A DNA stretch of 33,330 nucleotides from Streptomyces atratus. GTDB taxonomy: Bacteria; Actinomycetota; Actinomycetes; Streptomycetales; Streptomycetaceae. The DNA lies in contig NZ_BMRN01000055.1 in assembly GCF_014648655.1 (NCBI RefSeq), positions 1 through 33,330 of the forward strand, given 5' to 3'. Of this stretch, positions 1 to 8,985 are shown one piece after another. Position numbers and translations under genes: made by a program. The notes under the pieces were generated by a model. That model saw only the letters and a program-made list of their open reading frames with translations, had not been told where the DNA came from and did not search any database. The stretch's first letter is position 1. Each line of letters starts with the position of its first letter.

Positions 1-726
1 GGCATCATGACGAAGCTCATCGAGCGCAACACCACGATCCCGACCAAGCGCTCCGAGATCTTCACGACGGCCGAGGACAACCAGCCGTCCGTGCAGATCC
101 AGGTTTACCAGGGCGAGCGCGAGATCGCGGCGTACAACAAGAAGCTCGGAATGTTCGAGCTGACCGGCCTGCCGCCGGCCCCGCGTGGCGTCCCGCAGAT
201 CGAGGTCGCGTTCGACATCGACGCGAACGGCATCATGCACGTCGCCGCCAAGGACCTCGGCACCGGCAAGGAGCAGAAGATGACCGTCACCGGCGGCTCC
301 TCGCTGCCGAAGGACGACATCGACCGCATGGTGCGCGAGGCCGAGCAGCACGCGGAGGAGGACCGGCAACGCAAGGAGGCCGCCGAAACCCGCAACCAGG
401 CGGAGACCCTGGTCTACCAGACCGAGAAGCTGCTCCAGGACAACGCCGACAAGATCCCCGCGGACGTGCGCTCCGAGACCGAGACCGCACTGGCAGAGGT
501 CAAGGAGAAACTCAAGGGCGAGGACACCGCCGAGATCCGTACCGCCACCGAGAAGGCAACAGCGGCCGCACAGCGGATCGGTACGGCCCTGTACGCACAG
601 GCCCAGGGCAAAGCCGCCGAAGGCGGCACGGCCGGCAGTGGCACTGCTGGAGGGCCGGGTGCCGGCGAGGAGGAGGTCGTCGACGCGGAGATCGTCGACG
701 ACGAGCGGAAGGGAGGTGCCGGATGA
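1..726 (+). CDS. dnaK: Chaperone DnaK (Hsp70), C-terminal part; 5' end outside window
   Basis: Cytosolic ATP-dependent chaperone. Only the substrate-binding half is here; the ATPase domain lies upstream of base 1. The frame is open from base 1, so the ATG at 7 is internal. Seen: the conserved beta-domain stretch beginning MTKLIERNTTIPTKRSEIF, then GVPQIEVAFDIDANGI, the helical lid (LPKDDIDRMVREAEQHAEEDRQRKE) and an acidic tail ending in EEEVVDAEIVDDE, all standard for actinobacterial DnaK. The stop overlaps the grpE start (ATGA, 723-726), so the two are translationally coupled. No dnaJ or hspR follows grpE, unlike the usual dnaK-grpE-dnaJ-hspR operon, so this is probably an extra, accessory copy (inference). 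Confidence 0.97.
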   Translation, partial: GIMTKLIERNTTIPTKRSEIFTTAEDNQPSVQIQVYQGEREIAAYNKKLGMFELTGLPPAPRGVPQIEVAFDIDANGIMHVAAKDLGTGKEQKMTVTGGSSLPKDDIDRMVREAEQHAEEDRQRKEAAETRNQAETLVYQTEKLLQDNADKIPADVRSETETALAEVKEKLKGEDTAEIRTATEKATAAAQRIGTALYAQAQGKAAEGGTAGSGTAGGPGAGEEEVVDAEIVDDERKGGAG

Positions 727-1343
727 GCAAAGAGCCGCACTTCACGCGTCGCGGCGAGCGGTCACCTGTGGTGGTGCGCGACCTGCGCAGGGTCGACCCC
801 GTCATCCTCCGGGCCTCGAGACGCCTGGATGCCGGCGGTCCCGTCGGACCACGTCCGGACGGCGTCGGTGAGGCACGCCCGGACTCCGGGCGGGCCGATC
901 GGACGGAAGCTGCACAGGGGCGCGAGGGGATCGCGGAGCTGACCGCGGACCTGCAGCGGGTGAAAGCCGAGTACGACAACTACCGAAAGCGGGTGCGCCG
1001 AGACCGCCTGGCCATACGGGAGATTGCGGTGGTCAATGTCCTCACCGGCCTGCTCCCGGTCCTGGACGTGGTGGAAGAGGCTCGCCGCCGGGGTGATGTC
1101 AACGGCGCTGCGGCAGTCATCTCCGACGTGCTCGAGGAGCGGCTGGCGGCGCTGGGTCTGCGGACCGTCGGTGCGGCGGGTGAGCTCTTCGACCCCCACA
1201 CCCATGAGGCGATCACCTACCTCGCTTCCGACGCGGCCAGTGAGACCGTGTGCACCGAGGTGCTGCGGCACGGCTACCAGGTCGGCGGTCATCTCATCCG
1301 CCCGGCCCAGGTGGCGGTGACGGGCCCCACCCCTGCCGCGTAG
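723..1343 (+). CDS. grpE: Nucleotide exchange factor GrpE
   Basis: GrpE releases ADP from DnaK and works as a cytosolic dimer. The 206-residue product has a poorly conserved, Arg/Pro-rich N-terminus (about 1-65), a coiled coil around ELTADLQRVKAEYDNYRKRV, and the C-terminal beta domain with FDPHTHEAITYLA and VLRHGYQVGGHLIRPAQVAV, the GrpE signature region. The ATG overlaps the dnaK stop by four bases. The N-terminal segment is unlike housekeeping GrpE proteins and rich in Asp/Arg/Gly, consistent with a divergent paralogue. A strong palindrome directly after the stop ends the operon. Confidence 0.95.
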   Translation: MSKEPHFTRRGERSPVVVRDLRRVDPVILRASRRLDAGGPVGPRPDGVGEARPDSGRADRTEAAQGREGIAELTADLQRVKAEYDNYRKRVRRDRLAIREIAVVNVLTGLLPVLDVVEEARRRGDVNGAAAVISDVLEERLAALGLRTVGAAGELFDPHTHEAITYLASDAASETVCTEVLRHGYQVGGHLIRPAQVAVTGPTPAA

Positions 1344-1344
1344 T

Positions 1345-1382
1345 CCCGCACGAGGCGTGTCCCGGGACACGCCTCGTGCGGG
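1345..1382 (+). terminator. 38-nt perfect palindrome after grpE
   Basis: Two 19-nt arms (left 1345-1363, right 1364-1382) are exact reverse complements with no spacer; the centre is CCCGGG. It begins one base after the grpE stop. There is no T-run, which is common for Streptomyces terminators. A bidirectional terminator is the simplest reading. Confidence 0.8.
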
Positions 1383-1728
1383 GCGGTGGCAATCGGTTCA
1401 CACGACGGAGCGCAGCCGTGTTCGGATGCTGAACCGGCTCACCCCGCGGATCGCCGGAGCCGGATCACGGACGCCGAAGTCCTGCGAGGGAAGCCCGGCA
1501 AGTCCGCCGTCCGAGGGTGATACCGGACGCGGGCACCGGCCTTCTTCGAGGAAGCTGGAGGCGCCGCGGCGGCTTCGTAGAGATCGAGCAGTCGTCCGCG
1601 CGTCGCGTGCAGTCGTTGGGTGATCACCAGGCCGAACCATTGGCTGATCGCGAATCCGAACTCATTGAGGGCTACGGCTTCCGGCGGCTCCTCTCACAGA
1701 GGAGTTTTCCGCGTCGGGGTCGACGTAC
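1383..1728. other. Intergenic stretch with no convincing gene
   Basis: No ORF here has clear coding character. On the minus strand about 1590-1680 reads ALNEFGFAISQWFGLVITQR, protein-like and possibly the relic of a lost gene, but I cannot assign it; an in-frame TGA lies just upstream of it near 1694. A hairpin with a T-run lies at 1688-1708. Confidence 0.5.
1688..1708 (+). terminator. Hairpin CTCCTCT-CAC-AGAGGAG followed by TTTT
   Basis: A 7-bp perfect stem with a 3-nt loop (1688-1704) followed by four T on the plus strand. It lies between the plus-strand dnaK-grpE operon and the convergent minus-strand operon, so it could stop plus-strand read-through into the latter. The stem is short. 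Confidence 0.45.
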
Positions 1729-2484
1729 TCAACTCGCTCGGCGCAGGGGCGTGAGACCGTGGTCGACAAGCGGGCCGACGGTCAGCCCCTCGGCCCGGAG
1801 GCCGCTGATCAGTTCCGGCAGCATCGCGAGTGTGGCCCGCCACCGGCCGGATGACGCCAGGTCGGCATCGTGCAGGAGGACCGTGCCGCCGCCCCGGAGT
1901 CCGCTGCGCACGGTCGCCAGAACTCCCTCAGGGGTCGCACCCTCGGTCCAGTCCTGGCCCCAGGCCGACCACAGTACGGGTCTCAGCCCGGACTGCAGGG
2001 CCGCGGTCCAGCGGCCACCGGTCAGGATTCCGTACGGAGGCCGGTACCACAACGGCCGGACGCCCGAGATCCTTCGTACCGCCTCGGCGGCGCGCGAGAC
2101 CTCGCGCACGTCCCGGACGACGGTGGGAAGCCATGGGCGGTTGTGTGTCCATCCATGGACAGCGAGTTCGTGTCCGCGGCCCGCGATGTCGCGGCCGAGC
2201 CCTGGATGGCGCAGAAGACTCTCCCCGAGCACGAAGAACGTGGCACGCGTGGACAACTGGTCCAGTACGTGGAGGAAGTGCGGGGTGGAGCGGGGATCCG
2301 GGCCGTCGTCGAAGGTAAGGGCGATGTGGCCGGGGTGTCCGAGGCCGGCCAGGGAGGGAAACCACCGTCGCCTCGGCCCCGGCAGCCAGGTGGCGGCGGG
2401 GGCGACATGTGCGGTCAGCGCCAGCGCCGACACGGCCAGTGGGACAAGGAACGCAGGGCGAGTCCTCATGGGGCGGGGATTCAT
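1729..2484 (-). CDS. Polysaccharide deacetylase (NodB homology domain)
   Basis: Metal-dependent de-N-acetylase of the carbohydrate esterase 4 family, probably membrane-anchored or secreted and acting on peptidoglycan or another N-acetylated glycan. From the chosen ATG at 2484 the product has 251 residues: a hydrophobic N-terminal segment (about 11-31), then motif 1 TFDDGP (57-62, with the metal-binding Asp), motif 2 HGWTHN, motif 3 RPPYG, motif 4 around WSAWGQDW and motif 5 LLHD. All five NodB motifs are present, so it is likely active. The start overlaps the stop of the upstream membrane protein (ATGA) and has GGAGG about 12 nt before it; ATG 2469 is an alternative. It is last in a three-gene minus-strand operon. 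Confidence 0.9.
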   Translation of the reverse strand: MNPRPMRTRPAFLVPLAVSALALTAHVAPAATWLPGPRRRWFPSLAGLGHPGHIALTFDDGPDPRSTPHFLHVLDQLSTRATFFVLGESLLRHPGLGRDIAGRGHELAVHGWTHNRPWLPTVVRDVREVSRAAEAVRRISGVRPLWYRPPYGILTGGRWTAALQSGLRPVLWSAWGQDWTEGATPEGVLATVRSGLRGGGTVLLHDADLASSGRWRATLAMLPELISGLRAEGLTVGPLVDHGLTPLRRAS

Positions 2485-3440
2485 CGGGATTCTGTGCCTC
2501 CGTCGTTGTCGGCCATCGGTTGCGGTCGGGCCCGCTGTGTCGCGTTGTCGTTCTCTCTCGTCGAGTCCCAATGACCTGCGATTGCCGGGGAGAGCGACAG
2601 GCCCACCGTCCCGGACGCGATCAGGCAGGCCCCTAGCGTGGCCGGCAGCAGATGAACGCCCAGCGCGATCCGTTCATCGAACAGTGCTTTTCCCAGCACC
2701 ACACTCACCAGCGCGTCCCCGAGGGTCAGCGCCGGCTGGGAGGCGGCGAGTGTCCCGGCACGCAGGGTGCTCTGGAGCAGCAACAGACTCAACAGGCCGG
2801 CGCAGCACATCGCGTACAGGTAGCCCGTTGCGAAGACCGCAGCCGCGCCGTCCGGGATCCGGCCCGTAACCTCCTTGATCAGGGCGGCCGTACATGCGAA
2901 GGAGATGGCAGTGGCACAGCCCAGCACCGCGGCGCACGCGGCGCCGCCGAGGGTACGGGCGAGCAGGGTCAGCGCGGCCACTGCCGTCGCGGCGGAGATG
3001 CCGACGGCCAGCCATGTGCCGACCCGTCCCGTCGCCTCGCCCACCGACGGACCGGCGGCTGTCAGGAAGAGCGCCAGCCCCACGGCGAGCATCAGGAACG
3101 ACATCCACGTCCTGCCGCCCGGACGGTGCTGGAAGACCGTTGTGCCGAGCAACAGCGTGAAGAGGAGTTCGCTCGCCATCAGCGGCTGGACCACCGAAAG
3201 GCTGCCGACCGCCAGCGCGCCCGCCTGGAAGGCCGCGGACAGCACGAGTGCCGAGGCACCGGCCAGCCAGAAAGGACGGCGTACCAGCTGTGCCAGTCGG
3301 TGCACGGCCTGCCGCACATCCGGTCTGCCGTCCGCTGCCTCGAACTCCACCTGCTCCATGGCGGCCCGCCGTTGCAGCACGGATGCGGCGCCGTTGGCGA
3401 AAGCCGCCAACAGCGCCAGCATCACGGCGAGAACGTTCAT
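2481..3440 (-). CDS. DMT-type multi-pass membrane protein (putative transporter)
   Basis: About 319 residues with roughly nine to ten hydrophobic segments, starting MNVLAVMLALLAAFANGAAS and including a cytoplasmic stretch with Glu/Asp/Arg around 28-60. The pattern fits the drug/metabolite transporter (EamA-like) superfamily as found in actinobacteria; the substrate cannot be told. The C-terminal tail after about 290 is hydrophilic. The ATG at 3440 is preferred to the longer upstream frame because it begins the first membrane segment and lies 8 nt after the stop of the dehydrogenase gene. Genes on both sides are co-directional and almost contiguous, so it is probably co-transcribed with them and may move a lipid- or sugar-linked intermediate (inference). 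Confidence 0.8.
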   Translation of the reverse strand: MNVLAVMLALLAAFANGAASVLQRRAAMEQVEFEAADGRPDVRQAVHRLAQLVRRPFWLAGASALVLSAAFQAGALAVGSLSVVQPLMASELLFTLLLGTTVFQHRPGGRTWMSFLMLAVGLALFLTAAGPSVGEATGRVGTWLAVGISAATAVAALTLLARTLGGAACAAVLGCATAISFACTAALIKEVTGRIPDGAAAVFATGYLYAMCCAGLLSLLLLQSTLRAGTLAASQPALTLGDALVSVVLGKALFDERIALGVHLLPATLGACLIASGTVGLSLSPAIAGHWDSTRENDNATQRARPQPMADNDGGTESR

Positions 3441-3448
3441 GTCGCCGT

Positions 3449-4264
3449 TCAGCCGAAGCGGGTGGCGAGCCGGTGATAGAGCCCGGGTGCCACGGAGCGC
3501 ACACATCCCGGCAGACGCAGCCAGCCGGGGACGAACACTTCGTCACGGCCCGCGACGACGGCGTCCCAGACCGCGTCCGCGACTCGTTCCGGAGGCATGG
3601 GCCGAGGCCACGAACGGGTGTACGGCATTCCCCGGCGTTCGAAGAACGGGGTGTCCACCACCGCGGGGACCAGATGGGTGATGCGTACTCCGGTTCCCCT
3701 CAGTTCGTAGCGCAGCGCATCGGCGAAGGCGGCGATGGCTGCCTTCGCAGCCGAGTAGACCGCCTCACCGCGGACACCTGCGGATCCGGCCACCGATCCG
3801 ATCAGCACGATGTGCCCCCGCCCCGCTGCGAGCATGTGCGGCAGCAGGAGCCGTACCAAATGGACTACGGACACCAGATCCACGGTGAGGACCCGGTCGG
3901 CGGCGGCAGCCGGCATGGAATGGAAGGAGCCGGCCCAGCCGACCCCCGCTGCCGCCACGAGCAGATCGACTCCGCCGGCGGTGTCCAGGGCCTCCTTGAC
4001 CAGTTGCTCCGTGCTGTCGGTCGACATCAGGTCCGCGTAGAGAGCCATCGAGGACGTCGTCGCCGCGACACCGTCCAGCCGCTCGCGGTCGCGACCGGCG
4101 ACCAGGAGCCGCCAGCCTCCTCCGGCCGCGATCCGGCGCGAGACCGCAGCGCCGATACCCGAGGAGGCCCCCGTCACCAGGGCCACACCGCCCCGGACGC
4201 CCCGGCCGTCCGACGCATCACCACTGGGCTCGCTGCGGTGAGCGATGCCCGGAGTATGTGACAT
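3449..4264 (-). CDS. Short-chain dehydrogenase/reductase (SDR)
   Basis: Classical SDR of 271 residues, NAD(P)-dependent oxidoreductase. Seen: Rossmann motif TGASSGIG (31-38), AAAGVG at the NAG position, catalytic Ser in IGSVAGSAG, and YSAAK with the Tyr and Lys of the active site. The C-terminal part (VADAVWDAVVAGRDEVFVPGW) resembles SDRs thought to act on lipid or sugar substrates, but the substrate is unknown. The ATG is preceded on its strand by GGGGAGAGG. It is the first gene of the minus-strand operon, so the promoter should lie in the 411-bp gap shared with the divergent glycosyltransferase. Confidence 0.9.
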   Translation of the reverse strand: MSHTPGIAHRSEPSGDASDGRGVRGGVALVTGASSGIGAAVSRRIAAGGGWRLLVAGRDRERLDGVAATTSSMALYADLMSTDSTEQLVKEALDTAGGVDLLVAAAGVGWAGSFHSMPAAAADRVLTVDLVSVVHLVRLLLPHMLAAGRGHIVLIGSVAGSAGVRGEAVYSAAKAAIAAFADALRYELRGTGVRITHLVPAVVDTPFFERRGMPYTRSWPRPMPPERVADAVWDAVVAGRDEVFVPGWLRLPGCVRSVAPGLYHRLATRFG

Positions 4265-4675
4265 GGCCTCTCCCCTGTGTCAGCACGGTACGGCGCGTGC
4301 CCGCCCTTCACAGATTCAGGATGTGGGACTTCGCGTCGTCGTGTCGGGTTAGGAGTAGCCCGGACGCGCGTCGGCAAAACCGTCGGGGCCCACACCTCAC
4401 TGCACCGCACCGCGCACACCAACAGAATGGAAGAACCCCCGTTGAGTACCCCTTCCGACGCATCCTCCGGGTGCTTGCCGAACGAGAGGTGGTCATGTGC
4501 CTGATGGTCATACGGCTGAGCCTCCGGCCGCGCACCGAAGCCTCGGCCGGACGGGGGTGTTCCCGGTGCGACGAGTGAACGCCTCGTCGGCGCTGCCCGG
4601 CTCCGGACGGCGAAAAGGAAACCCCGGGTACGGCAAGGATCCTCTCCTGTACCAACACTCGGGAGTGTGCGACCG
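4265..4675. promoter_or_regulatory. Divergent intergenic region between SDR operon and glycosyltransferase
   Basis: No convincing gene. It must carry promoters for both divergent units. An inverted repeat CGACGAG-N7-CTCGTCG (4569-4589) lies 87 nt before the glycosyltransferase ATG and has the size of a TetR- or MarR-type operator. No regulator gene is adjacent, so this is only a candidate site. Confidence 0.4.
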
Positions 4676-5770
4676 ATGAACGCGGTACCTGGGCGCTTCC
4701 TCATCCTGAGCGCCGGCATGGGCTCCGGTCACCACGCGGTCGCCGCCGAACTGGCCCGTCGGCTGGAGGCCGGCGGAGGGCGGACGACAACGGTCGATGT
4801 CCTTGATCTGCTGCCCTCCGGTATCGGCAGTGGACTGCGCTCCTTCTACCGGGCGGTCATCTGCCGCATGCCCGTGGTCTATGCCGGGCTGTACACGGCG
4901 TTCTTCCGGGCCGGGGGAGGCCCCCGGCCCGGAAGCGCCCCGCTGGCTGCCCTCGCGGAGCGAAGGCTGCTGAAGCTCGTCGCACAACAACGACCGGACG
5001 TGGTCGTACCCGTCTTCCATCTCGCCGCCCAGCTCACCGGCGGGCTCCGCTCGTGTGGCGCACTCCCGGTCCCGAGCGCTGTCGTCATCACCGATTTCGC
5101 TGTTCACCGTCAATGGCTGCATCCGGGCAACGACCTCCATCTGTGTCTCACACCCGATCTTGCGCATCAGGTCCGGCGAGCGGTACGGCGCCCGGCTGTC
5201 ACCTCCGGCGCTCTGGTGGCACCCCGGTTCCACTCCCCGGCGCCCACGGCGGCGGACTGGCAGCGACGGCTCGACTCGCCCGACCGTCCGCCGGTGCTGA
5301 TCTCGACGGGGGCCTGGGGGGCCGGCGCCCACCTGGCGCAGACCACGCGGCTGGTGGCTTCGGCGGGCTACAGACCGGTCGTGCTCTGCGGCACGAACAC
5401 ACGCCTGCGCCGGGACCTCTCACGCATCGCCCATGCCGATGCCAGGGGCTGGGTCGACGACATGCCAGGACTCATGACGGCCTCCCGCGTGCTCATCGAC
5501 AACGCGGCAGGCCAAACAGCGCTCGAAGCGATGGCCGTCGGATTGCCGGTGATCAGCTATCGGCCCATTCCGGGGCATGGCAGAGAGGGCGCCCGACGGA
5601 TGGCAGAGCACGGTCTCACCGACTACGCACCGGACCCGTGGGCGCTGATCCGGGCCCTGGACAACCTGACCGCTTCGGGCCCGGCGCGCGAGCGGCGCAT
5701 CACCACAGCCCGAAGCCTGTTCTCCGGCGCGGGCGTGCTTCCTCTCGAAGCTCTGGTCCGACCGGGCTGA
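4676..5770 (+). CDS. MGDG-synthase-like glycosyltransferase (GT28 type)
   Basis: Product of 364 residues, GT-B fold, resembling monogalactosyldiacylglycerol synthase and processive diacylglycerol glucosyltransferases, which move a sugar from a UDP-sugar to a lipid at the membrane. Seen: N-terminal ILSAGMGSGHHAVAAEL, the acceptor-side glycine/His motif; VVITDFAVHRQWLHPG; and the donor-side motif DNAAGQTALEAMAVGLPVIS with the glycine-rich PIPGHG after it. The ATG at 4676 has GGGAG about 10 nt upstream; the GTG at 4667 lies too near that site. It is divergent from a deacetylase, a DMT protein and an SDR; together they suggest glycolipid or lipid-linked glycan synthesis (inference). Confidence 0.85.
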   Translation: MNAVPGRFLILSAGMGSGHHAVAAELARRLEAGGGRTTTVDVLDLLPSGIGSGLRSFYRAVICRMPVVYAGLYTAFFRAGGGPRPGSAPLAALAERRLLKLVAQQRPDVVVPVFHLAAQLTGGLRSCGALPVPSAVVITDFAVHRQWLHPGNDLHLCLTPDLAHQVRRAVRRPAVTSGALVAPRFHSPAPTAADWQRRLDSPDRPPVLISTGAWGAGAHLAQTTRLVASAGYRPVVLCGTNTRLRRDLSRIAHADARGWVDDMPGLMTASRVLIDNAAGQTALEAMAVGLPVISYRPIPGHGREGARRMAEHGLTDYAPDPWALIRALDNLTASGPARERRITTARSLFSGAGVLPLEALVRPG

Positions 5771-6120
5771 ATGGCCCGTCGGGACACAACGGCCTGCCCT
5801 CGTTCGTGGCAGGGGCTCGTATGTTTCCGGTCCGCTGTGCGGTATCGCGCCGGGTGTTCGAGGGAGTGTGCAGGACACCTGATACCGGGATTGGGTCCGC
5901 CGTACGGGTGACGTGCTGGCTGATGCGGCCGGTGGTGCGCCGGAGCGTGAAAGCGGTTGCTTTGGATCATTCAAACGGTGGGTGCAGCAGCCGGCGAACG
6001 TAGGGGCCACGCCCGCAGCCCTGGTGAGACAGAGTGGCCAGTGGTTGGAGAAGGCGCATCGACAACTTCACAGCGACAGTGTTTTTCGGTGGGTTTCAGA
6101 AGCGCTCGGCGAGTGAGGAG
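5771..6120. other. Intergenic stretch without a recognisable gene
   Basis: About 350 bp between the glycosyltransferase stop and the transposase remnant. No ORF looks coding on either strand. I specifically read the minus strand for a continuation of the sigma factor that is cut at 15335 and did not find one. Confidence 0.4.
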
Positions 6121-6654
6121 GTCGTGCACGTTCGCGGGAAATGACAGCACTGAGGCTTTCCCTTTTTTGCGAGGCCGCCTCCTCGAGTGCGGTCAGGGTC
6201 TCCTCTCCTCCCTGACCCGCATTCCGGCCGCGCCGTGATACGCCCGTGCCGTGCTGGAGTCCACACTGACCAGCGATCTGTCGATCTCGTCCCTGCGGGC
6301 GGTTTCAGCGGTCACCCCTCCCAGCCGGGCCTGGAAGACACCCGCGTCCCGCCATCGCATGAAGCAGTTGCAGACCGTCTGACAGGCGCCGAACCGCTCG
6401 GGCATCTCCCGCCACTGGCTGCCGGTACGGAACCGCCGGATCACGCCCTCGAACTGCCCACGCAGCCGCTGCGGGTAGGGGACGGACCTGCCCATCGGCA
6501 GGAACGGCTCGATGAACTTCCACTCCCTGTCGGTGAGTTGCGCACGCGTCACACCGGAGTCATACCGGACCGGCTCCCCGTCCGAATCCACGACGTGGTC
6601 CGCCCCATCGAAGGGGTCCGACCGGTCCAGTCGTTGCCGTACTTCGGGATCCAC
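6121..6654 (-). pseudogene. IS5-type transposase, N-terminal half, frameshifted
   Basis: The reading frame carries LTDREWKFIEPFLP, the DUF4096-type start of IS5-group transposases, then IRRFRTGSQWREMPERFG, NCFMRWRDAGVF and the first catalytic block SVDSSTARAYHGAAGM with the Asp. It then runs into a stop at 6193. In another frame the protein continues as LTALEEAASQKRE, so a frameshift separates the two. The shift coincides with a tandem TCCTC-TCCTC (6201-6210); removing one copy restores a continuous frame. The C-terminal half with the other catalytic residues is missing. The true start may be the GTG before TRAQLTDREW near 6561; the upstream ATG at 6654 is the limit of the frame. Confidence 0.85.
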
Positions 6655-6708
6655 ACACGCCGGTTTCCGTGGAATGTGGGCTGAACGCCGCGATGCAACC
6701 GGCCCCGG

Positions 6709-8985
6709 CTACGCGCCCCCGTCTCGAGACGACGCCCGGTCGGGTGTCGCGACAGACACCCCGAGGGGGCGGGCCAGACCGATCACGCCTTCGTCCAGAC
6801 GCTGCAGATGCCGCAGGACACGGTGCGTGACGCGGTCGTGCCGGGGGGAGCCGGGCTTGTCCGTCTCCAGTATGGAGGCCAGGCTCGCGCCGGTCTCCAC
6901 CACGGCGTCGCTGTCGTCGTCCTCGACACGGGCAACGAGGACGTCGATGTTGTGGGCGATGCGCCGGCCTGCTCCCCTCAGGCGGGGGTCCGCGGCGACA
7001 CTCTTGCTGCTGGGGAGGAGTTCGGCTGTCGCCGCCAGTGAACGTGCGTGGTAGGCGCACGTCTCCAGCAGCGCCACGACGTAGCGAGCGGTCTGGCGGC
7101 GAGCGCGCAGCGGGGTGATCGGATGGGTCAACGGCTGCGTGGAGGACCGCAGATCGTCCAGTGCCGTGTCGAGCTCCCGGGCCATGTCCAGCAGATCGAG
7201 CGCGGGCCCGCCGCTCAGCTGCTCCACCGCGGCATCGGTGACGTCACCGAGCCGGTTCAGCACCGTTCCGAGGAGCTCGTCGGTACGGCGATCGGTGTGC
7301 ACCGGCAGGATCAAGGCCGCCGCGATCACGCCGCAGGCGGCGCCGAGCGCGGTCTCCTCGATGCGTAGAACAAGCACCGTGGAGCTGTAGGTGTTGAGGA
7401 GGGTGTAAAGCAGCCCCAGTGCCGCCGTGACGAAGAAGGACATCAGGGCGTACGACAGCGGCGCGGTGAAGAACATGGCAAAGATGAACAGCAGCACGAG
7501 TGCGAACGCTGTCCAGGTGTGGTGGCCCACCAGGCCCGCCAGGCCGACGCCGGCGACGACGCCGAGAACAGTGCCCAGCAGCCGACGGTAGCCCTTGACC
7601 AGGATCTCCCCAGTGGACGCCGTGTTCAGGAAGACGACCCAGCAGGTCAGCACCGCCCAGTACCAGCGCTGACTGGAGAGGAACTCCCCGCCCACGATGG
7701 CCAGCGCCGAACCCACCGACACCTGGACCGCGGCACGGGTCGTGGGACGCTCCAGTCCCTTGCGGACGTCCTCGACGGGTTCGGTCTTTTCGGTCTGCGC
7801 GATGGAGACGTTCTCGGCGTCCAGTTCCTCGCGCGAACGCGTCGTCGCAGGTGTGTCGTCGGACTCGTCCTGGGGCCCGTCGAGGGCCAGCCGCAGGCCC
7901 ATGACAGCGCGCGCCGCCTCCCCCATGCCGCGGAAGACGTCCTGGACGGGGGCCGAGGCGCGCGGCAGATTGTCCTCGTCCCGATAGCCGAGCAGCCGGT
8001 TGCGCAGGTGGGCGACCGCGGCGCCGCGATTGTTCGGTGCCGGGCGGGCGACGAGCAGACGCAACGCGTTGAGATCACGGCGCAGCGTCGCGGTCATGTC
8101 GTCCTTTGCCTGCAGCCGGTTGCCGGGCGTCGGCACGGGTGCGTGCGGCAGATGCAGCGTGAGCGTGTCGGCGCGTTCGGAGCTGCGCGCGGTGAGAATG
8201 AGTACGCCGAGCCGCTCGGCGGCGATCTCGGCGTCGGCGACACGGCGCTGGACGAGCAAGGCAGTGGCGTTGTCGCTGGTGCCCTCTTCCAGCCGCCCCT
8301 GGATCATCATCGCGCTCTGGTGGAGGCGCGCGGTGTGCCGGCGTACGTCCTCCAGCGCCTTCTCGACGCGCTCCGGCCCGGCGTCGAGCAACTCGATCTG
8401 CGCGGAAACCAATTGGGCGAGGCGGGCACGGAAGGCCTCGCGCAGTCGCAGCAAAATGCGTTCGGGCGTCTCGACGACCACGCCGAACCGCACGACCGCG
8501 CTGCAGGCGAACGCGACGACCAGCGTTCCGCACAGCCCCGGCAGCGCGGAGACGGAGGCTCTGACGAACAGGGACACAAAGTAGATCTGAAACCCGATGA
8601 GTCCCAGGGCTGTACCGCGATCACCGAATCGGCGGCTGTAGACGGCGGCGAAGATCAAGGCGAGGAAGAAGAGGTCGCCCGCTACGATCTCGGTGCTCAA
8701 CAGCGCTCCCAGTGACATCGCCACGAGCGCCACGGGCAGGCCGAGCGCGAGCGTGACGGCCTGTTCGCGCCGCTGCTTCTCCTTGATGGCGAAGGTCGCG
8801 ACCATGGCCGCGATGGCACCGGCCACCATGTGGCTCACATCGGCCTTGAGCAGTGCCAGGACCGCGAGCGTGAGCGCGATGGCGCCGACTGTCCGCAGGC
8901 CGGCCATCAGCCGCAACAGTCCGGGGTCGGAGGCCGAGAACCGGTCCCAGATCCTCGCCCGGCTTGCTCGTGTCACTGTCCTCAC
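6709..8985 (-). CDS. FUSC-family inner membrane protein (putative aromatic acid/drug exporter)
   Basis: About 758 residues. Two membrane blocks are visible: an N-terminal one starting around LRTVGAIALTLAVLALL with six segments, and a second beginning at AAVQVSVGSALAIVGGEFLSSQRWYWAVLTC and running to IAAALILPV. Long cytoplasmic helical regions lie between and after them. This duplicated architecture is that of FUSC/YccS/AaeB-like proteins, linked to efflux of aromatic acids or other small molecules; the substrate is not known here. The GTG at 8985 (AGGGAAAG about 7 nt upstream) is chosen because the frame upstream to 9090 does not look like FUSC. It is monocistronic and convergent with the IS5 relic side. 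Confidence 0.85.
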   Translation of the reverse strand: MRTVTRASRARIWDRFSASDPGLLRLMAGLRTVGAIALTLAVLALLKADVSHMVAGAIAAMVATFAIKEKQRREQAVTLALGLPVALVAMSLGALLSTEIVAGDLFFLALIFAAVYSRRFGDRGTALGLIGFQIYFVSLFVRASVSALPGLCGTLVVAFACSAVVRFGVVVETPERILLRLREAFRARLAQLVSAQIELLDAGPERVEKALEDVRRHTARLHQSAMMIQGRLEEGTSDNATALLVQRRVADAEIAAERLGVLILTARSSERADTLTLHLPHAPVPTPGNRLQAKDDMTATLRRDLNALRLLVARPAPNNRGAAVAHLRNRLLGYRDEDNLPRASAPVQDVFRGMGEAARAVMGLRLALDGPQDESDDTPATTRSREELDAENVSIAQTEKTEPVEDVRKGLERPTTRAAVQVSVGSALAIVGGEFLSSQRWYWAVLTCWVVFLNTASTGEILVKGYRRLLGTVLGVVAGVGLAGLVGHHTWTAFALVLLFIFAMFFTAPLSYALMSFFVTAALGLLYTLLNTYSSTVLVLRIEETALGAACGVIAAALILPVHTDRRTDELLGTVLNRLGDVTDAAVEQLSGGPALDLLDMARELDTALDDLRSSTQPLTHPITPLRARRQTARYVVALLETCAYHARSLAATAELLPSSKSVAADPRLRGAGRRIAHNIDVLVARVEDDDSDAVVETGASLASILETDKPGSPRHDRVTHRVLRHLQRLDEGVIGLARPLGVSVATPDRASSRDGGA

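Noticed and set aside
1517..2869. 450-residue plus-strand ORF
   Set aside because: It runs antisense across the deacetylase and into the DMT gene, both of which have full family motifs, and its translation is Arg/Pro/Ser-rich without motifs.
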